Shown here: positions 5,048 through 5,808 of the stretch, piece by piece
Layout: each line of letters starts with the position of its first letter
Position numbering within the stretch: the first letter of the stretch is position 1
The notes under the pieces: model-generated
Told to the model about the DNA's origin: nothing
Seen by the model: only the letters and a program-made list of their open reading frames with translations
Databases searched by the model: none
Assembly (NCBI GenBank): GCA_002495905.1
Contig: DAHJ01000005.1
Location: forward strand, 2,570-8,377
Length of the DNA: 5,808 nucleotides
Reading direction: 5' to 3'
Source: Thaumarchaeota archaeon UBA223
GTDB lineage: Archaea; Thermoproteota; Nitrososphaeria; Nitrososphaerales; UBA57
Program-made: the position numbers and the translations under genes

Positions 5048-5088
5048 AATGAATCTCTATGAATCCGATTATTTATTCTATTTGTTGG

Positions 5089-5097
5089 CGTTATAAT
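5089..5097 (-). promoter_or_regulatory. TATA-like element for ctaB
   Basis: The minus strand reads ATTATAACG, identical over nine bases to the element before the DsrE2-like gene. Here it is 45 nt from the GTG start, so it would give a leader of about 20 nt. A less TATA-like AATAAATAATC (5070-5080) sits at the leaderless distance and is the alternative. Confidence 0.35.
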
Positions 5098-5107
5098 TTT
5101 TGACCTG

Positions 5108-5120
5108 ATTAGGTAAAATA
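5108..5120 (+). repeat. 13-bp direct repeat, copy 1 (cdvA upstream region)
   Basis: ATTAGGTAAAATA occurs here and again, identical, at 5161-5173. This copy lies about 30 nt upstream of the proposed cdvA TATA box. The copies start 53 bp apart, close to five helical turns, so a protein bound to both would face the same side of the DNA. Because it contains TAAAATA, this copy could alternatively be a second TATA element. Confidence 0.6.
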
Positions 5121-5149
5121 ATTTACATCATTCAATAAGTGCCAGATTA

Positions 5150-5158
5150 TTCTATAGA
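5150..5158 (+). promoter_or_regulatory. TATA element for cdvA
   Basis: TTCTATAGA has its TATA at 5153-5156. The last A is 20 nt before ATG 5176 and 23 nt before ATG 5179. The second distance matches the other leaderless promoters here and slightly favours the second of the two tandem ATG codons as the real start. Confidence 0.4.
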
Positions 5159-5160
5159 AA

Positions 5161-5173
5161 ATTAGGTAAAATA
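5161..5173 (+). repeat. 13-bp direct repeat, copy 2 (abuts the cdvA start)
   Basis: This is an identical copy of the element at 5108-5120, placed between the TATA box and the first ATG (5176), where RNA polymerase would melt the DNA and start transcription. A factor bound here would block initiation, so the simplest regulatory reading is an operator for repression. Confidence 0.6.
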
Positions 5174-5175
5174 TT

Positions 5176-5808
5176 ATGATGCACGCTCAAGCTCTCGAAA
5201 AATTGGTAAAAAAACCCGTAAAAGATACATATGGTCGAAATCTAGGTCAAGTTTTAGGCTTTTCATTAGATAGTTCTGGAAATATGAAAGGATTAGGTGT
5301 TGATCATGGAAATGGTCAATTTATTGAATATGCACGTGAGCGAATTATTATTGATGGTAGTTCAGAAACCATTATTTTATTGCCAGAATGGCAAGAAGAT
5401 GTTGATAAATTAAAGAAAAATACCCAAATTGCTAAAAAAAGAACTAAAGTCCTTGAAAAATTAAGAGCAGAAGGAGAGATTCCAGATCATGCATTTGAAG
5501 ACCTTAAATCATCTTATGAAGATGAAATTAACAATCTTAAAGCATCTTGTAATACAATTGTTGAAAAATTAGAAACAAGAATTAATAATATTGAAACTAG
5601 TCGTATAAAAACTGAAAAATTCCTTAGTACTCTTAAAGTACAATTTCATTCTGACGAAATAGATGGAGAAACATTCAAGCGTGCAAGTCAGAGCACAATG
5701 GATATGATGGATAAAGATTCAATCGAACGAAATGAAATTTCTAATATTCTTAACTGGTTATCAGTCAGTGAACAAAAAGAAACTGAACAAGTAGCAGTTC
5801 CAGAACAA
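5176..5808 (+). CDS. cdvA: Cell division protein CdvA (PRC-barrel plus coiled coil), 3' end cut off by window edge
   Basis: The reading frame is open for 211 codons to the right edge with no stop, so it is partial. Residues about 9-73 form a PRC-barrel: KPVKDTYGRNLGQVLGFSLD, then GLGVDHGNGQFIEYARERI and TIILLPEW. Residues about 74-195 form a long charged helical coiled-coil region (KLKKNTQIAKKRTKVLEKL onward), then a Glu/Gln-rich tail begins (KETEQVAVPEQ). This order is that of archaeal CdvA, which binds DNA and membrane and recruits the ESCRT-III-like CdvB in archaea that divide by the Cdv system. In Nitrososphaerota cdvA usually stands apart from cdvB/cdvC, and neither is seen here. The start is either of two tandem ATGs (5176, 5179). 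It is divergent from ctaB with a 128-nt shared upstream region that holds a 13-bp direct repeat. A different PRC-barrel coiled-coil protein is a less likely alternative. Confidence 0.82.
   Translation, partial: MMHAQALEKLVKKPVKDTYGRNLGQVLGFSLDSSGNMKGLGVDHGNGQFIEYARERIIIDGSSETIILLPEWQEDVDKLKKNTQIAKKRTKVLEKLRAEGEIPDHAFEDLKSSYEDEINNLKASCNTIVEKLETRINNIETSRIKTEKFLSTLKVQFHSDEIDGETFKRASQSTMDMMDKDSIERNEISNILNWLSVSEQKETEQVAVPEQ

Noticed and set aside
1..5808. CRISPR array, insertion sequence, toxin-antitoxin or defence system
   Set aside because: There are no regularly spaced repeats, transposase motifs, terminal inverted repeats or defence-type domains; all long frames match housekeeping or DsrE-type families.

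Overview
This AT-rich window (roughly 70% A+T by eye) looks like core chromosome of a Nitrososphaerota (Thaumarchaeota) archaeon, most likely a low-GC marine Nitrosopumilus/Nitrosopelagicus-type lineage. The case rests on the combination of genes: ribosomal protein eL40, Alba chromatin protein, a CdvA-type division protein with an N-terminal PRC barrel, an archaeal CofE for coenzyme F420, archaeal-style TatA, heme o synthase for a heme-copper oxidase, and a stand-alone Lrp/AsnC effector domain. Promoters look archaeal: TATA elements whose last A lies 23-25 nt before the start codon, as expected for leaderless mRNAs. The lineage is inferred from gene content, not from a database match.

Layout, left to right. 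The 3' end of a tRNA gene (+) enters from the left edge. It is followed by eL40 (-), a stand-alone Lrp/AsnC RAM-domain protein (-) and, divergently, alba (+), which ends in a stem-loop plus T-run terminator. Next come two DsrE-superfamily genes transcribed away from each other from a 27-nt gap: a DsrE2-like protein (-) with the usual conserved Cys, and a DsrE/DsrF-like protein (+) without any Cys. A two-gene operon (+) follows, holding a divergent class-2 dihydroorotate dehydrogenase (PyrD-like) and cofE, separated by one base. tatA (+) then converges on ctaB (-), and the two stop codons sit in a 6-nt overlap. Finally cdvA (+) starts divergently from ctaB and runs off the right edge. There is no gene-free stretch longer than about 130 bases.

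How the genes fit together. These are mostly unlinked housekeeping functions: translation (tRNA, eL40), chromatin (Alba), division (CdvA), protein export (TatA), respiratory heme (CtaB), and pyrimidine or flavin-type redox plus F420 biosynthesis (PyrD-like, CofE). The DsrE pair suggests sulfur-relay or thiol chemistry, but the substrate is unknown.

No mobile element, CRISPR array or obvious defence system is present. The points most worth a second look are: substituted orotate-pocket residues in the PyrD-like protein; a perfect 13-bp direct repeat, 53 bp apart, that brackets the cdvA TATA box; and the interlocked divergent promoters of the two DsrE-like genes.
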